DNA from: Euzebya sp.
GTDB taxonomy: Bacteria > Actinomycetota > Nitriliruptoria > Euzebyales > Euzebyaceae
Direction: 5' to 3'
Length of the DNA: 64,000 nt
NCBI RefSeq assembly: GCF_964222135.1
Contig: NZ_CAXQBR010000006.1
Span: 1 to 64,000, forward strand
Shown: positions 34,608 through 42,895 of the stretch, piece by piece
Layout of the letters: the number at the start of each line of letters is the position of its first letter
Position numbering within the stretch: the first letter of the stretch is position 1
The notes under the pieces: generated by a model
The model's input: the letters and a program-made list of their open reading frames with translations, nothing else
Database searches by the model: none
Told to the model about the DNA's origin: nothing
Translations under genes and position numbers: made by a program

Positions 34608-35159
34608 CTAGCGCGGGACCCCGGGCACGTCCGGCAGGTCGGCCGGGGCGGGGTCGGTGCCGGGCCAGCGCTTCCGGTCGGGCTGGGCCAGGCCGGAGGG
34701 CAGCTCGGACAGCGGCATCGCGTACAGCTGCTGGACGGTCCGCTCGCGGAAGCGCCAGCGCCCGCCCTCGCGGACGTAGGCGTCGGCGTAGCGCAGCGCG
34801 ATCACGACGGTCTCGTCGCCGATCGCCAGCTCGGCGTGGGCCGCCACCGTGCCGGACGCGGTGTCGGGGCCGGTGAAGGTCACCACCTGGCTGTGGGGGT
34901 AGTGGTAGGTGGCGCCGAACTGCTCGGTCCGCTCGCGGTAGTACGCGACGACCGCGTCGCGCCCCCGGTTGGGGCCGAGCGAGCCCTGGAACACCGAGTC
35001 CTCGGCGTACATCTCGCCCACGGCGTCCCAGTCCCGGTCGTCGACGGCCATCGCGTAGGCGGCGACGAGGTCCTGCAGCTCCGCGCGGTCGACGAGCCAC
35101 CGGACCTGCCCGGCGAGGTCGTCGGGGGCCGGCGAAGGTGCGCCCGGGGTCTGCGCCAC
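34608..35159 (-). CDS. NTF2/SnoaL-like protein
   Basis: A 183-residue NTF2-like protein. VDRAELQDLVAAYAMAVDDRDWDAVGEMY is a textbook SnoaL_4 opening, and GGRWRFRERTVQQLYAMPLSE ends the barrel. The family covers hydratases, isomerases and epoxide hydrolases on small hydrophobic molecules. The GTG at 35159 starts 4 bp after the aldolase-like stop, in the same operon. The start codon could not be checked against an obvious ribosome site. Confidence 0.82.
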   Translation of the reverse strand: MAQTPGAPSPAPDDLAGQVRWLVDRAELQDLVAAYAMAVDDRDWDAVGEMYAEDSVFQGSLGPNRGRDAVVAYYRERTEQFGATYHYPHSQVVTFTGPDTASGTVAAHAELAIGDETVVIALRYADAYVREGGRWRFRERTVQQLYAMPLSELPSGLAQPDRKRWPGTDPAPADLPDVPGVPR

Positions 35160-35163
35160 GGCG

Positions 35164-35844
35164 TCAGGCGGCGGAGCCGGCGGGGGCCATCCGGGCGCGC
35201 GCCTTGCGCTGCACGAGGCCCCAGGTGTGGGTCAGGTAGTCCGCCTTGGTCACGAGGGCCTTGACCCGCTCGACCATCTCGGACGGCATCTCCTCCGCGC
35301 CCGTCGGGGTGATCCGCACGTCGAGCTCGGCGGCGTACTCGAGGGTCACCATCAGGGACACGGCCTGCCCGAGGTCGGAGTGGACGCAGATCGCGCCGTG
35401 GTAGGGGATGAGGAGGGTGTGGTTGGCACCGAGCGCCGGACCGACCGACTCGAAGTCGTCGTCGGGGCACATCGCGGTCTCGCCGGCGAAGAAGCTCGCC
35501 AGGTTGTGGTAGATCCGCGGCGGTCGCGACATCGCGCAGAGGGCGGTGATCCACGGGCCGTGGGTGTGGACGATGGCGTTGACGTCGCCCCGCTCGGCGT
35601 AGATGCCCTGGTGGAAGTCCGCGCCCAGGCTGACGACCCGGTCGCCGTCGACCTGACGTCCCTCGAAGTCGATGCGGACGACGTCGTCCGGCGTGATCTC
35701 CTCGAAGGTCTTGTCGAGGACGTTCATCCAGAACGTGTCGGACCCGGGGTCGCGCATGGAGACGTGCCCGCCGATCTCCGATCCGAGCCCGTAGGCCGCG
35801 AGCCCCCGGCACGCCAGTGCGATCTGCTCGGCTGGACTGGTCAT
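35164..35844 (-). CDS. Class II aldolase/adducin-family protein
   Basis: A 226-residue protein with the zinc-binding pair H93-T-H95 (VHTHG) and a further histidine in IPYHG, as in fuculose-1-phosphate aldolase and ribulose-5-phosphate 4-epimerase. The residue where FucA has its catalytic glutamate (four before the His of FHxxIY) reads Gly74, so standard aldolase chemistry is uncertain. The fold is also used for decarboxylases. It is the first gene of the minus-strand operon and diverges from the ketopantoate-reductase-like gene at 35960. Confidence 0.8.
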   Translation of the reverse strand: MTSPAEQIALACRGLAAYGLGSEIGGHVSMRDPGSDTFWMNVLDKTFEEITPDDVVRIDFEGRQVDGDRVVSLGADFHQGIYAERGDVNAIVHTHGPWITALCAMSRPPRIYHNLASFFAGETAMCPDDDFESVGPALGANHTLLIPYHGAICVHSDLGQAVSLMVTLEYAAELDVRITPTGAEEMPSEMVERVKALVTKADYLTHTWGLVQRKARARMAPAGSAA

Positions 35845-35900
35845 GGTGGTCCTCCTCGGGACGGCTCGACCGGACTGGCGGGACGCTAGCCCGCGCGGTC

Positions 35901-35927
35901 TAGGATATGCAAACCATGCGCATGTTT
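35901..35927. promoter_or_regulatory. Palindromic site and -10-like element between divergent operons
   Basis: TAGGAT (35901-35906) looks like a plus-strand -10 element. CATGCGCATG (35915-35924) is a perfect palindrome flanked by AAAC and TTT. It does not match the TTACY box; only a half-site TTTACC follows at 35925. It may bind a different regulator. Confidence 0.35.
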
Positions 35928-35959
35928 ACCCCATCTACCGGTGTCGGGAGGGCAGGGCC

Positions 35960-36973
35960 GTGCGCGTCCTGATCGCGGGCGCCGGATCGCTCGGGACGGT
36001 CTACGGCGGCTTCCTCGCCCGGGCGGGCCACGACGTGCAGCTGCTGTGCCGCCCGGCCCACGCCGCAGCCGTCACCGGGCGGGGCGGGGTGGAGGTGCGC
36101 TCGATCGACGAGACGTTCGTCGCGCCCCTCCGGGCCACCGCGGACCCGACGGCGCTCGACGCGGTGGACGTGGTCGTCCTCGCCTGCAAGGCACCCGACA
36201 CCTCGGACCTCCTCGGCGGCATCGCCCACCTCGCGGGATCCGTCAGCACGGCGGTGTCCATCCAGAACGGTGTGACGGGCGGCGCCGCCCTGGCCGGGTG
36301 GTGCGATCCGTCGGCGGTCGTGGGCGGGGTCAGCATGGTCGGCGGCACGCTGGTCGAGCCGGGCGTCGTGGCGCACACCCTGGCGGGGCCGACCTTCGTC
36401 GGGCCGCTCGGGGGGACGCGCGCCGGCGCGGCGGCGCAGCTCGCCGACGAGCTCGGGGCGGCGGGCCTCGAGGCGGTGCTGACCGACCGGATCACGTCGG
36501 TCGAGTGGTCGAAGCTGGTCCACGCCAGCCCCTCGATGGCGCTCACGGCGCTGACCCGCCTGGACTTCCACCACGTCTTCGTGCAGCCGAACCTCGCCGA
36601 GGCGTTCCTTGACCTGGTCGTCGAGGGCGTGGCCATCGCCGACGCGGCCGGCGTGGCGGTGGACGACTGGCCCCACCTCCTCCCCGTGCGCACCCTCGCG
36701 CGGCTCCCGCGGGCCGAGGGCCTAGCGGCGGTGGCGGCCCACGGTCGGCGGCTGGTCGACGCGGGGATGACGTCGATCCGCATCTCGATGCTGCAGAGCA
36801 TCGAGCGGGGACGGCGGACCGAGGTCGACGCGATCCACGGCCAGCTCGCGCGGGAGGCGGCCCGCCTGGGCGTCGCGGCACCGGCGACCCGGTTCGCCCA
36901 CCAGGTCCTGTCCGGACTCGACCGGGTCCTGGTCCACCAGGGGGGAGAGGAGGAGGCACCGTGCAGCAGCTGA
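35960..36973 (+). CDS. 2-dehydropantoate 2-reductase (ApbA/PanE)-like oxidoreductase
   Basis: A 337-residue Rossmann-fold protein that starts VRVLIAGAGSLGTVYGG, then has VVLACKAPDT and the VSIQNGV motif, which are the ApbA/PanE signatures. The late SKLVHASPSMALTALTRL block has the substrate lysine. GTG at 35960 lies behind GGGAGGGCAGGG. It overlaps the P450 by 13 bp and a second ApbA-like gene follows the P450. True pantoate synthesis is unlikely in this setting. The two proteins may reduce 2-oxo or 3-oxo intermediates. Confidence 0.82.
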   Translation: MRVLIAGAGSLGTVYGGFLARAGHDVQLLCRPAHAAAVTGRGGVEVRSIDETFVAPLRATADPTALDAVDVVVLACKAPDTSDLLGGIAHLAGSVSTAVSIQNGVTGGAALAGWCDPSAVVGGVSMVGGTLVEPGVVAHTLAGPTFVGPLGGTRAGAAAQLADELGAAGLEAVLTDRITSVEWSKLVHASPSMALTALTRLDFHHVFVQPNLAEAFLDLVVEGVAIADAAGVAVDDWPHLLPVRTLARLPRAEGLAAVAAHGRRLVDAGMTSIRISMLQSIERGRRTEVDAIHGQLAREAARLGVAAPATRFAHQVLSGLDRVLVHQGGEEEAPCSS

Positions 36974-38196
36974 TCGAGGACGCGGTCCTGGACGACTTCG
37001 AGGCGTTCGTCCGGGGCGACCGGACCGTCGACCGCCACGCGGTCTTCGCGCGCTGCCGGGCGGAGGCGCCGGTGTTCCGGTCCGAGGCGCTCGACGCCTG
37101 GGTCGTGACCCGCCACGCCGACGTCCGCGAGGTCATCGGCGACGAGGACCGCTTCCAGACCCTCCGCGAGGGGCCGGGCGCGCCCGTGTACGGCCCCTCG
37201 GTCCTGCAGTGGCGCGGCCGCGAGCACCAGCGGAAGGGCGGCATCGTCGCCAAGCGGCTCCGCAGCCCCCGGGCGGTGCGGGAGTTCGACGCGTTCGTCG
37301 CCGCGACGGCGGATCGGCTCGCCGACGACGTGGTGGCGCGGTCCGGACCGGTCGACCTGAAGGCCGAGTACGCCATGTGGTTGCCCCTGCTCGCCATCGG
37401 CGAGCTCATGGCCGTCGAGGGCGCCGACCGGTTCCGGGACTGGTACCACGACATCTCCGCGGGCGGGGTGTCCTCCATCGGCCACCCCGAGACCCGCGCG
37501 CGGGCGTTCGACGCGCTCGACGAGCTGTGGGCCTTCCTCGACCCGATCATCGCCGAGCGCCGTCGCGACCCCGGTGACGACCTCCTCAGCGACCTGTGCA
37601 CCGCGACCTACGACGACGAGCCGCTGCCCGTCGCGGAGATCCGGTCCATGGCTGCGTTCCTGCTGACCGCCGGGGTCGAGACGACCGAGCGGGCCCTGTC
37701 GAGCTTGCTGGTCCACCTCTTCACCACGCCGTCGGACTGGCACGCCCTGCGCGCCGACCCCTCCCTCGTCGTGCCCGCGATCGCCGAGTCGCTGCGGTTC
37801 CTGCCGCCTGTGCAGGGCCTCACCCGGCTGGCCATCGACGACGTCGAGCTGCACGGCGTCGAGATACCCGCCGGTGACCGGTTCCTCGCCCTGATCGCCT
37901 CGGCCAACCGCGACGACGAGGTGTTCGAGGACCCCCGGTCGTTCCGGTTGGACCGCTTCGCCGACGACGCGGAGCGGCAGTTCACCAACGCCGGTCAGAT
38001 CCTGCCCTTCGGTGCGGGGCGCCACCACTGCACGGGCTCGCAGCTCGCGCGCCTGGAGATGCTCCACGGACTGCGCGCGCTGCTCGCGCGGGTGGAGTCC
38101 GCAGACTTCGCCGTGGGCGGCCCGCCGCCTCCCGAGGGCTTCCTGCTCGTGTCCCCCGGATCGGTCGAGGTCACCCTGCGCACGGGGGCGCGCTGA
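36961..38196 (+). CDS. Cytochrome P450
   Basis: A 411-residue soluble P450. FLLTAGVETTERAL is the I-helix with the Thr, and LPFGAGRHHCTGSQLARLEM is the haem loop with Cys357. It is only distantly similar to the P450 at 11943. The GTG start lies inside the end of the ApbA-like gene, and the second ApbA-like gene follows 1 bp later. No ferredoxin gene lies in its own operon, so it may share the Rieske ferredoxin at 10416. The substrate is not known. Confidence 0.92.
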   Translation: MQQLIEDAVLDDFEAFVRGDRTVDRHAVFARCRAEAPVFRSEALDAWVVTRHADVREVIGDEDRFQTLREGPGAPVYGPSVLQWRGREHQRKGGIVAKRLRSPRAVREFDAFVAATADRLADDVVARSGPVDLKAEYAMWLPLLAIGELMAVEGADRFRDWYHDISAGGVSSIGHPETRARAFDALDELWAFLDPIIAERRRDPGDDLLSDLCTATYDDEPLPVAEIRSMAAFLLTAGVETTERALSSLLVHLFTTPSDWHALRADPSLVVPAIAESLRFLPPVQGLTRLAIDDVELHGVEIPAGDRFLALIASANRDDEVFEDPRSFRLDRFADDAERQFTNAGQILPFGAGRHHCTGSQLARLEMLHGLRALLARVESADFAVGGPPPPEGFLLVSPGSVEVTLRTGAR

Positions 38197-38197
38197 C

Positions 38198-39151
38198 GTG
38201 CGGTGGGCGATCGTCGGCGCGGGGGCGATGGGCAGCACGTTCGGGGGCTACCTGGCCCTGGCCGGGCACCGGGTGGTCCTGGTCGACGTGCGGGAGGACC
38301 ACGTGCGCGCGGTTCGCGAGCGCGGGCTCGAGCTGCGCCGGCCGGGCGGGGAAGACGTGGTCGTCGAGCTCGACGCCACCACGGACCCGCCGCGTGACGT
38401 CGACGCCGTCGACGTGGCGCTGTTCCTCTGCAAGGGCTGGGCGACCGTCGACGCCGCGCGGTCGATCGCCCATGCCCTGGGTCCCGAGAGCTGGGCGGTC
38501 ACCGTGCAGAACGGGCTCGGGAACGACCGCCGGCTCGCCGAGGTCCTCGGCGTGAGCCGGGTGGTGCCCGGCACCACGACGGTGGGCGCGATGAGCGAGG
38601 CGGCAGGGGTCGTCGCCGCCGCACCCGGCACCGTGGAGGGCCGGTCGCTGACCCAGCTGGGGCCACCGCGCGGATCCTCTGCCGTCCCCGACGCCGTCCA
38701 CGCGATCGCGGCGGCGCTGACCGCGGCCGGCCTCCCCGCCGAGGCGCTCGACTCCGCCGACGTCGTCATCTGGACCAAGGTCGCCATGGCCGCCTCGATG
38801 GGCTGCCTCACCGCGGTGCTGCGCCGCACCGTCGCCGACGTCGTCGATGACCCGACCGCCTGGGAGCTGTGGACGGACGTCTTCGAGGAGGTCGTGGCGG
38901 TCGCTCGAGCCAGCGGCGTGGAGCTGGACGCCGATGCCCTGCTGGCCCACTGCCGCGAGACCTACGCCGCCGTCGGCCACCACACGACCTCGATGGCCGC
39001 CGACGTCGTCGCCGGGCGGCGGACCGAGGTCGACAGCCTCGCCCTCGAGGTCGCCCGCCGCGGGCGCGAGGTCGGCGTCCCCACGCCGGTCACCGACACC
39101 GTCGGCCGCTTGATCGCCGCCCTCGAGGGCTCCTACGAGCGCGCCCTGTAG
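38198..39151 (+). CDS. 2-dehydropantoate 2-reductase (ApbA/PanE)-like oxidoreductase, second copy
   Basis: A 317-residue protein of the same family as that at 35960. VRWAIVGAGAMGSTFGGYLA is the cofactor motif and VTVQNGLGND the second signature; the lysine lies in WTKVAMAASMGCL. It is clearly a paralogue and not a recent duplicate, because identity by eye is modest. It starts at GTG 38198, 1 bp after the P450 stop. Confidence 0.82.
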   Translation: MRWAIVGAGAMGSTFGGYLALAGHRVVLVDVREDHVRAVRERGLELRRPGGEDVVVELDATTDPPRDVDAVDVALFLCKGWATVDAARSIAHALGPESWAVTVQNGLGNDRRLAEVLGVSRVVPGTTTVGAMSEAAGVVAAAPGTVEGRSLTQLGPPRGSSAVPDAVHAIAAALTAAGLPAEALDSADVVIWTKVAMAASMGCLTAVLRRTVADVVDDPTAWELWTDVFEEVVAVARASGVELDADALLAHCRETYAAVGHHTTSMAADVVAGRRTEVDSLALEVARRGREVGVPTPVTDTVGRLIAALEGSYERAL

Positions 39152-39173
39152 CCGACCCGATCCAGGAGGACCC

Positions 39174-39593
39174 GTGGACATCACCGACCGACTCGACATC
39201 CTCGACCTGATCAGCCGCTACGGCCACTGCTACGACGAAGGCGACCTCGACGCCATGGCGGACTGCTTCACGGCTGACGCGACGTTCGAGATCCGCGGCG
39301 GCATCGCCGGGATGCCCGCGGTCATGGAGGGGCGCGAGGCGATCCGCCAGGCGATGGGTGCACGACGTGCGTCGACCGCGACCGCGCAGCGACGCCACCT
39401 CATCACGAACGCCATCGTCGACGCGGACGGCCCCCATCGCGCTCGCACCGCCAGCTACCTGCTGCTCGGCTCCACGGTCGAGGGCTCGCTGCACCTGCCG
39501 GTCACCGGCCGCTACGCCGACGTGGTCGTGCGCGACGGCGGGCGGTGGCGCTTCGCCGAGCGCGTGCTGACGATGGACGGCGCGATCGCCTGA
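39174..39593 (+). CDS. NTF2/SnoaL-like protein
   Basis: A 139-residue NTF2-like protein (DRLDILDLISRYGHCYDEGD, then MADCFTADATFEI and GGRWRFAERVLTMDG). It is the last gene of the plus-strand operon that starts with the ApbA-like gene, and ends 3 bp before the end of the convergent KstD-like gene. GTG at 39174 follows a GGAGG site. It may catalyse isomerisation or hydration of a ring intermediate. Confidence 0.8.
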   Translation: MDITDRLDILDLISRYGHCYDEGDLDAMADCFTADATFEIRGGIAGMPAVMEGREAIRQAMGARRASTATAQRRHLITNAIVDADGPHRARTASYLLLGSTVEGSLHLPVTGRYADVVVRDGGRWRFAERVLTMDGAIA

Positions 39594-39596
39594 GCC

Positions 39597-41240
39597 TCAG
39601 CGCGCCCAGTCCCGTGCGGCGAGGTAGCTCGCCGCCATGCCGCGGGACAACGAGAACCCGCTGTTGTAGCCGGCGCCGGAGTTGGTCATCGCCACGGCGG
39701 AACCCGACCCGTAGAGCCCCGGGATCGGCGTCCCGGTGCGGTCGACCACCCTCCCGCCGGTCGTCACACCCAGCCCCGCCGCCGGGATCCCGGTCATCGA
39801 CAGGCGCAGCTCGACGGCGTGGAACGGCGGGACCTCGAGCGTGCCGATGTTCGGGTGCGGCCGGTGGTGGGCGTCGCCCTTGAACCGCTGGCTCCACGGC
39901 CGCGCGCCGCGCTGGTGGTCCGGGTCGCGCCCCTCGGCCGCGTGCACGTTGTAGCGGGCGACGGTGGCGGCGAGACCGTGCGGGTCGATGCCCACCGCAG
40001 CCGCCAGCGCCTCCAGGCTGTCGGCGGACGCGGCGACGTCCGGCGGGTAGGTGCCGCCCGGCGGGATGTGCGCCAGCCCGTAGCGCTGGCGGTGCCGGTC
40101 GTCTGTGACCATGAAGAAGGGGAGGTGGCGGTACCGACCCGAGGCGGTGCGCGCACCGAGCGCGGCAGCCGTGATCGCGTTGGGGAACGCGTCGTCGCAG
40201 AAGCGGCGGCCCTCCGCGTCCACCACGATGGCGTGGGGCAGGCCGTGCTCGTGGCACTGCCGGTCGCCGCTGTCACCGGGGAACGCCGGATCGACGCGGA
40301 GGCTCGGGAGGCGAGCGGCGGACTCGGCGGGCAGCTCGACCACCCGTGCGCCGACCGACTCCGCCAGGCGCACCGCGTCGCCGGTCAGGCTCGTCGGCGC
40401 GACGGACCCGGCGTGGGCCCGCGGGGTGCCGGAGAACCGCTCGGCCAGCTCGCCGTCGCTGTCGTAGCTCCCCGTGGCGAGCAGCACCGCGCCGGGTTCG
40501 ACCCACGTCTCGCCGCCCCGCGTGACCCGGGCGCCCACGACCGCGCCGTCGCTGACCTGGACCTCGGTGATCGCGGTGCCCGTCAGCAGGGGCACGCCCC
40601 GCTCGGCGACCGCCACGACCATCGTGGCGGCGAGGGCCTGGCCGAACGTCATCACGTCCCGCGCGCGCCGGTCGGCGAGCACGTCGGCGTCCAAGTGGCG
40701 ACGGCTGGCCTGGCCGCCCCAGTCGAACAGCTCCGCGTAGGTGACGCCGCTGGGGAAGTGAACGGACGGGGGGAGGAGGTCCCGCAGCGCGCCCAGGCGA
40801 TCGCCGTCCACCGGCGCGGGCGTGAGGTAGCGACCCTCCGCCGTGCTGCCCGGGTGGGTGGGGTGGTGGTAGTCGGGGAACCCGGCGATCAGCGACCACT
40901 CGACGGCCCCGACCTCCTCCAACCACGACGCGGCCACCGGCGCGGTCGCCAACCACTCCTCCATGACCGCGTCGTCGAGGAGGTCGGGGTGGTCAGCCGT
41001 CAGCGCCCGGACGTACGTCGCGCCCGCGGCCACGTCGTCGACGATCCCGGCAGCCGCGGCGACGTGGTTGCCGGCGACCCAGACCTGCCCACCCGAGAGC
41101 GCCGTCGCCCCGCCCAGGAGCGGACCCTTCTCGCAGACGACGACGTCGAGGCCGGCGTCGTGCGCGGCCAGCGCGGCGACGAGACCTGCGAACCCGCTGC
41201 CGGCGACGACCAGGCGGCCGCGGTCGTCCGACGCGGTCAC
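39597..41240 (-). CDS. FAD-binding dehydrogenase, 3-ketosteroid delta-1-dehydrogenase-like
   Basis: A 547-residue flavoprotein of the FAD_binding_2 (KstD/fumarate reductase) family. VVAGSGFAGLVAALAAHDAG is the FAD motif, GGATALSGGQVWVAGN the phosphate loop, and the C-terminal VAMTNSGAGYNSGFSLSRGM holds Tyr and Gly residues like those of KstD. The GTG start overlaps the upstream flavoprotein (GTGA). The pair at 39597 and 41237 likely dehydrogenates two different ring positions or forms a complex. The tyrosines used in KstD were not checked by alignment. Confidence 0.82.
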   Translation of the reverse strand: MTASDDRGRLVVAGSGFAGLVAALAAHDAGLDVVVCEKGPLLGGATALSGGQVWVAGNHVAAAAGIVDDVAAGATYVRALTADHPDLLDDAVMEEWLATAPVAASWLEEVGAVEWSLIAGFPDYHHPTHPGSTAEGRYLTPAPVDGDRLGALRDLLPPSVHFPSGVTYAELFDWGGQASRRHLDADVLADRRARDVMTFGQALAATMVVAVAERGVPLLTGTAITEVQVSDGAVVGARVTRGGETWVEPGAVLLATGSYDSDGELAERFSGTPRAHAGSVAPTSLTGDAVRLAESVGARVVELPAESAARLPSLRVDPAFPGDSGDRQCHEHGLPHAIVVDAEGRRFCDDAFPNAITAAALGARTASGRYRHLPFFMVTDDRHRQRYGLAHIPPGGTYPPDVAASADSLEALAAAVGIDPHGLAATVARYNVHAAEGRDPDHQRGARPWSQRFKGDAHHRPHPNIGTLEVPPFHAVELRLSMTGIPAAGLGVTTGGRVVDRTGTPIPGLYGSGSAVAMTNSGAGYNSGFSLSRGMAASYLAARDWAR

Positions 41241-42805
41241 CTGCTCGCCGCCGCGGTGCCGGCCAGCCGCCCTGCGACGAGTGCGGGCCCGATCGTGCCG
41301 CCGGCACCCGGGTAGGCCATGCCGAGGGGGCTCGCCGCGACGTTCCCGGCCGCGTACAGCCCCTCGATCACACCGCCCTCGACGTGGCGGACCCGACCGT
41401 CCGCGTCGGTCCGCGGACCGCCCTTGGTGCCGAGCAGCCCCGCCAGGACCCGCACGGCGTAGAACGGGGGCTGGTCGAGGGGGCGGAGGTTCGGCTGGGC
41501 CGCGGCCCGGTCGCCGACGAACCGGTCGTAGGCGGAGCGCCCCCTCCCGAACAGCGGGTCGTCCCCCTCCGCGGCGTGGGCGTTGAACTGCTCGACGGTC
41601 GCCCCCAGCGAGGCCGGGTCGACGCCCATGGCCGTGGCGAGGTCCTCGACGGCGTCGGCTCGGTGCAGCCACGGCGGGTCGTCCTCGCGGGGGAGGAGCG
41701 GGCCGATCGGGTACCTCGCCCGGTACCCGGCGTCCACGACGAGCCAGGACGGCGATCGGGGGAAGCCGAACGCGCCCGGGTCGAAGTCGTGCAGCGAGCG
41801 GCCGACGTCGTTGTAGTTCTGGGCCTCGTTGGCGAAGCGGTTGCCACGGCCGTCGACCATGACCGCCCCGGGACGCGCGCGCTCGGCCAGCACGAGGCGG
41901 TGGAGGGGGACGCCGTCGATCTCGTCGCCGGGGATCTCTATCGCGGGGCACCACCAGGCCTCGGACATGTTGCCGAGCTCCGCTCCCGCGGCCATCGCCA
42001 TCCGCAGACCCCGGCCGGTCGCGCCGGGCCCACCCGTGGGCGCCGGATCCGGCATGCGGAGGAACGCCCTCGCCAGCGCGGGGTCCCGCTCGAAGCCGCC
42101 TGACGCGAGCACCACCGCTCCCTCGACCTGGTCGCCGGTGTCGAGCGCGACGCCGACGACGCGGCCGTCGCGGCGGACCAGGGACGCGGCAGCTGCCCCG
42201 GTGCGGACCTGGACCCCCCGGCGGAGGGCGGCGGCGAGGAAGCTGCCCACCACGGCGGCACCCATCGTCATCACGCCGTCCTCTCGGCGGCGGGCCAGGA
42301 CCTCGCGGTCGACGGTGTTGGCGATGATCTCGTGCTGGGTCATCGGCAGGCGCCAGGACAGGGCGGGGCGGACGAGCGCGGCCACGTCGGGATCGGGGGC
42401 GAATGGGTGGGGCTCGATGGAGCGGCCCCCCTCGCGGCCGCCGGGGAGCTCGCAGTGGTAGTCGGGGTAGCCGAGCGCCACCCACGTGTGGCCGGTCACG
42501 TCCTCGACCCACCGGGCGGTCGCCGGCGCCTCGGCGACGAAGGTGTCGACCAGCACGTCGTCCACGTCGCCGACCGCGAGGTGCCGCAGGTAGGTGCGGG
42601 CGGACTCGGCGTCGTCGTCGAAGCCCGCGTCAGAGGCCAGGTGGTTCCCGGGCAGCCACGCGACACCACCCGAGAGCGCCGTGGTCCCCCCGACGGTCTG
42701 CGTCGACTCGAGCACCGTCACGGTGGCGCCCGCCTCCGCCGCCGCGAGCGCAGCCGTCAACCCCGCGACCCCCGACCCGACGACGACGACCTGCTGCCCA
42801 GCCAT
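41237..42805 (-). CDS. FAD-binding dehydrogenase, 3-ketosteroid delta-1-dehydrogenase-like
   Basis: A 522-residue KstD-type flavoprotein. VVVGSGVAGLTAALAAAEAG binds FAD, GGTTALSGGVAWLPGN the phosphate, and the C-terminal GLYAAGNVAASPLGMAYPG closes the site. Start ATG at 42805 follows GGAGGAG. It is the first gene of a two-gene operon with the next flavoprotein, and lies under box i, which it shares with the acyl-CoA dehydrogenase at 42896. Such enzymes introduce C=C bonds next to a ketone on a ring. Confidence 0.83.
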   Translation of the reverse strand: MAGQQVVVVGSGVAGLTAALAAAEAGATVTVLESTQTVGGTTALSGGVAWLPGNHLASDAGFDDDAESARTYLRHLAVGDVDDVLVDTFVAEAPATARWVEDVTGHTWVALGYPDYHCELPGGREGGRSIEPHPFAPDPDVAALVRPALSWRLPMTQHEIIANTVDREVLARRREDGVMTMGAAVVGSFLAAALRRGVQVRTGAAAASLVRRDGRVVGVALDTGDQVEGAVVLASGGFERDPALARAFLRMPDPAPTGGPGATGRGLRMAMAAGAELGNMSEAWWCPAIEIPGDEIDGVPLHRLVLAERARPGAVMVDGRGNRFANEAQNYNDVGRSLHDFDPGAFGFPRSPSWLVVDAGYRARYPIGPLLPREDDPPWLHRADAVEDLATAMGVDPASLGATVEQFNAHAAEGDDPLFGRGRSAYDRFVGDRAAAQPNLRPLDQPPFYAVRVLAGLLGTKGGPRTDADGRVRHVEGGVIEGLYAAGNVAASPLGMAYPGAGGTIGPALVAGRLAGTAAASR

Positions 42806-42853
42806 GGCTCCTCCAGATGCCTTGCGTGCTCCGAGGGCGTGAGCGTAGCATCG

Positions 42854-42869
42854 ACTTACCGGTAAGTAA
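42854..42869. promoter_or_regulatory. Operator (box i) between the KstD-like and acyl-CoA dehydrogenase genes
   Basis: ACTTACCGGTAAGT (42854-42867) is a perfect 14-bp palindrome, and the overlapping TTACCGGTAAGTAA (42856-42869) matches the box family. It lies in a 90-bp gap between the divergent genes at 42805 and 42896. Confidence 0.7.
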
Positions 42870-42895
42870 GCTCCCCACCCGTCGAGGCAGGACCA

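Noticed and set aside
35925-35945. A tenth TTACY box (TTTACCCCATCTACCGG)
   Set aside because: Only one half-site fits; the second half does not align with RGTAA.
39597-42512. One very long minus-strand open frame of 971 codons
   Set aside because: Its first part is out of frame with the flavoprotein at 41237; the true second flavoprotein begins at GTG 41240 with its own FAD motif.
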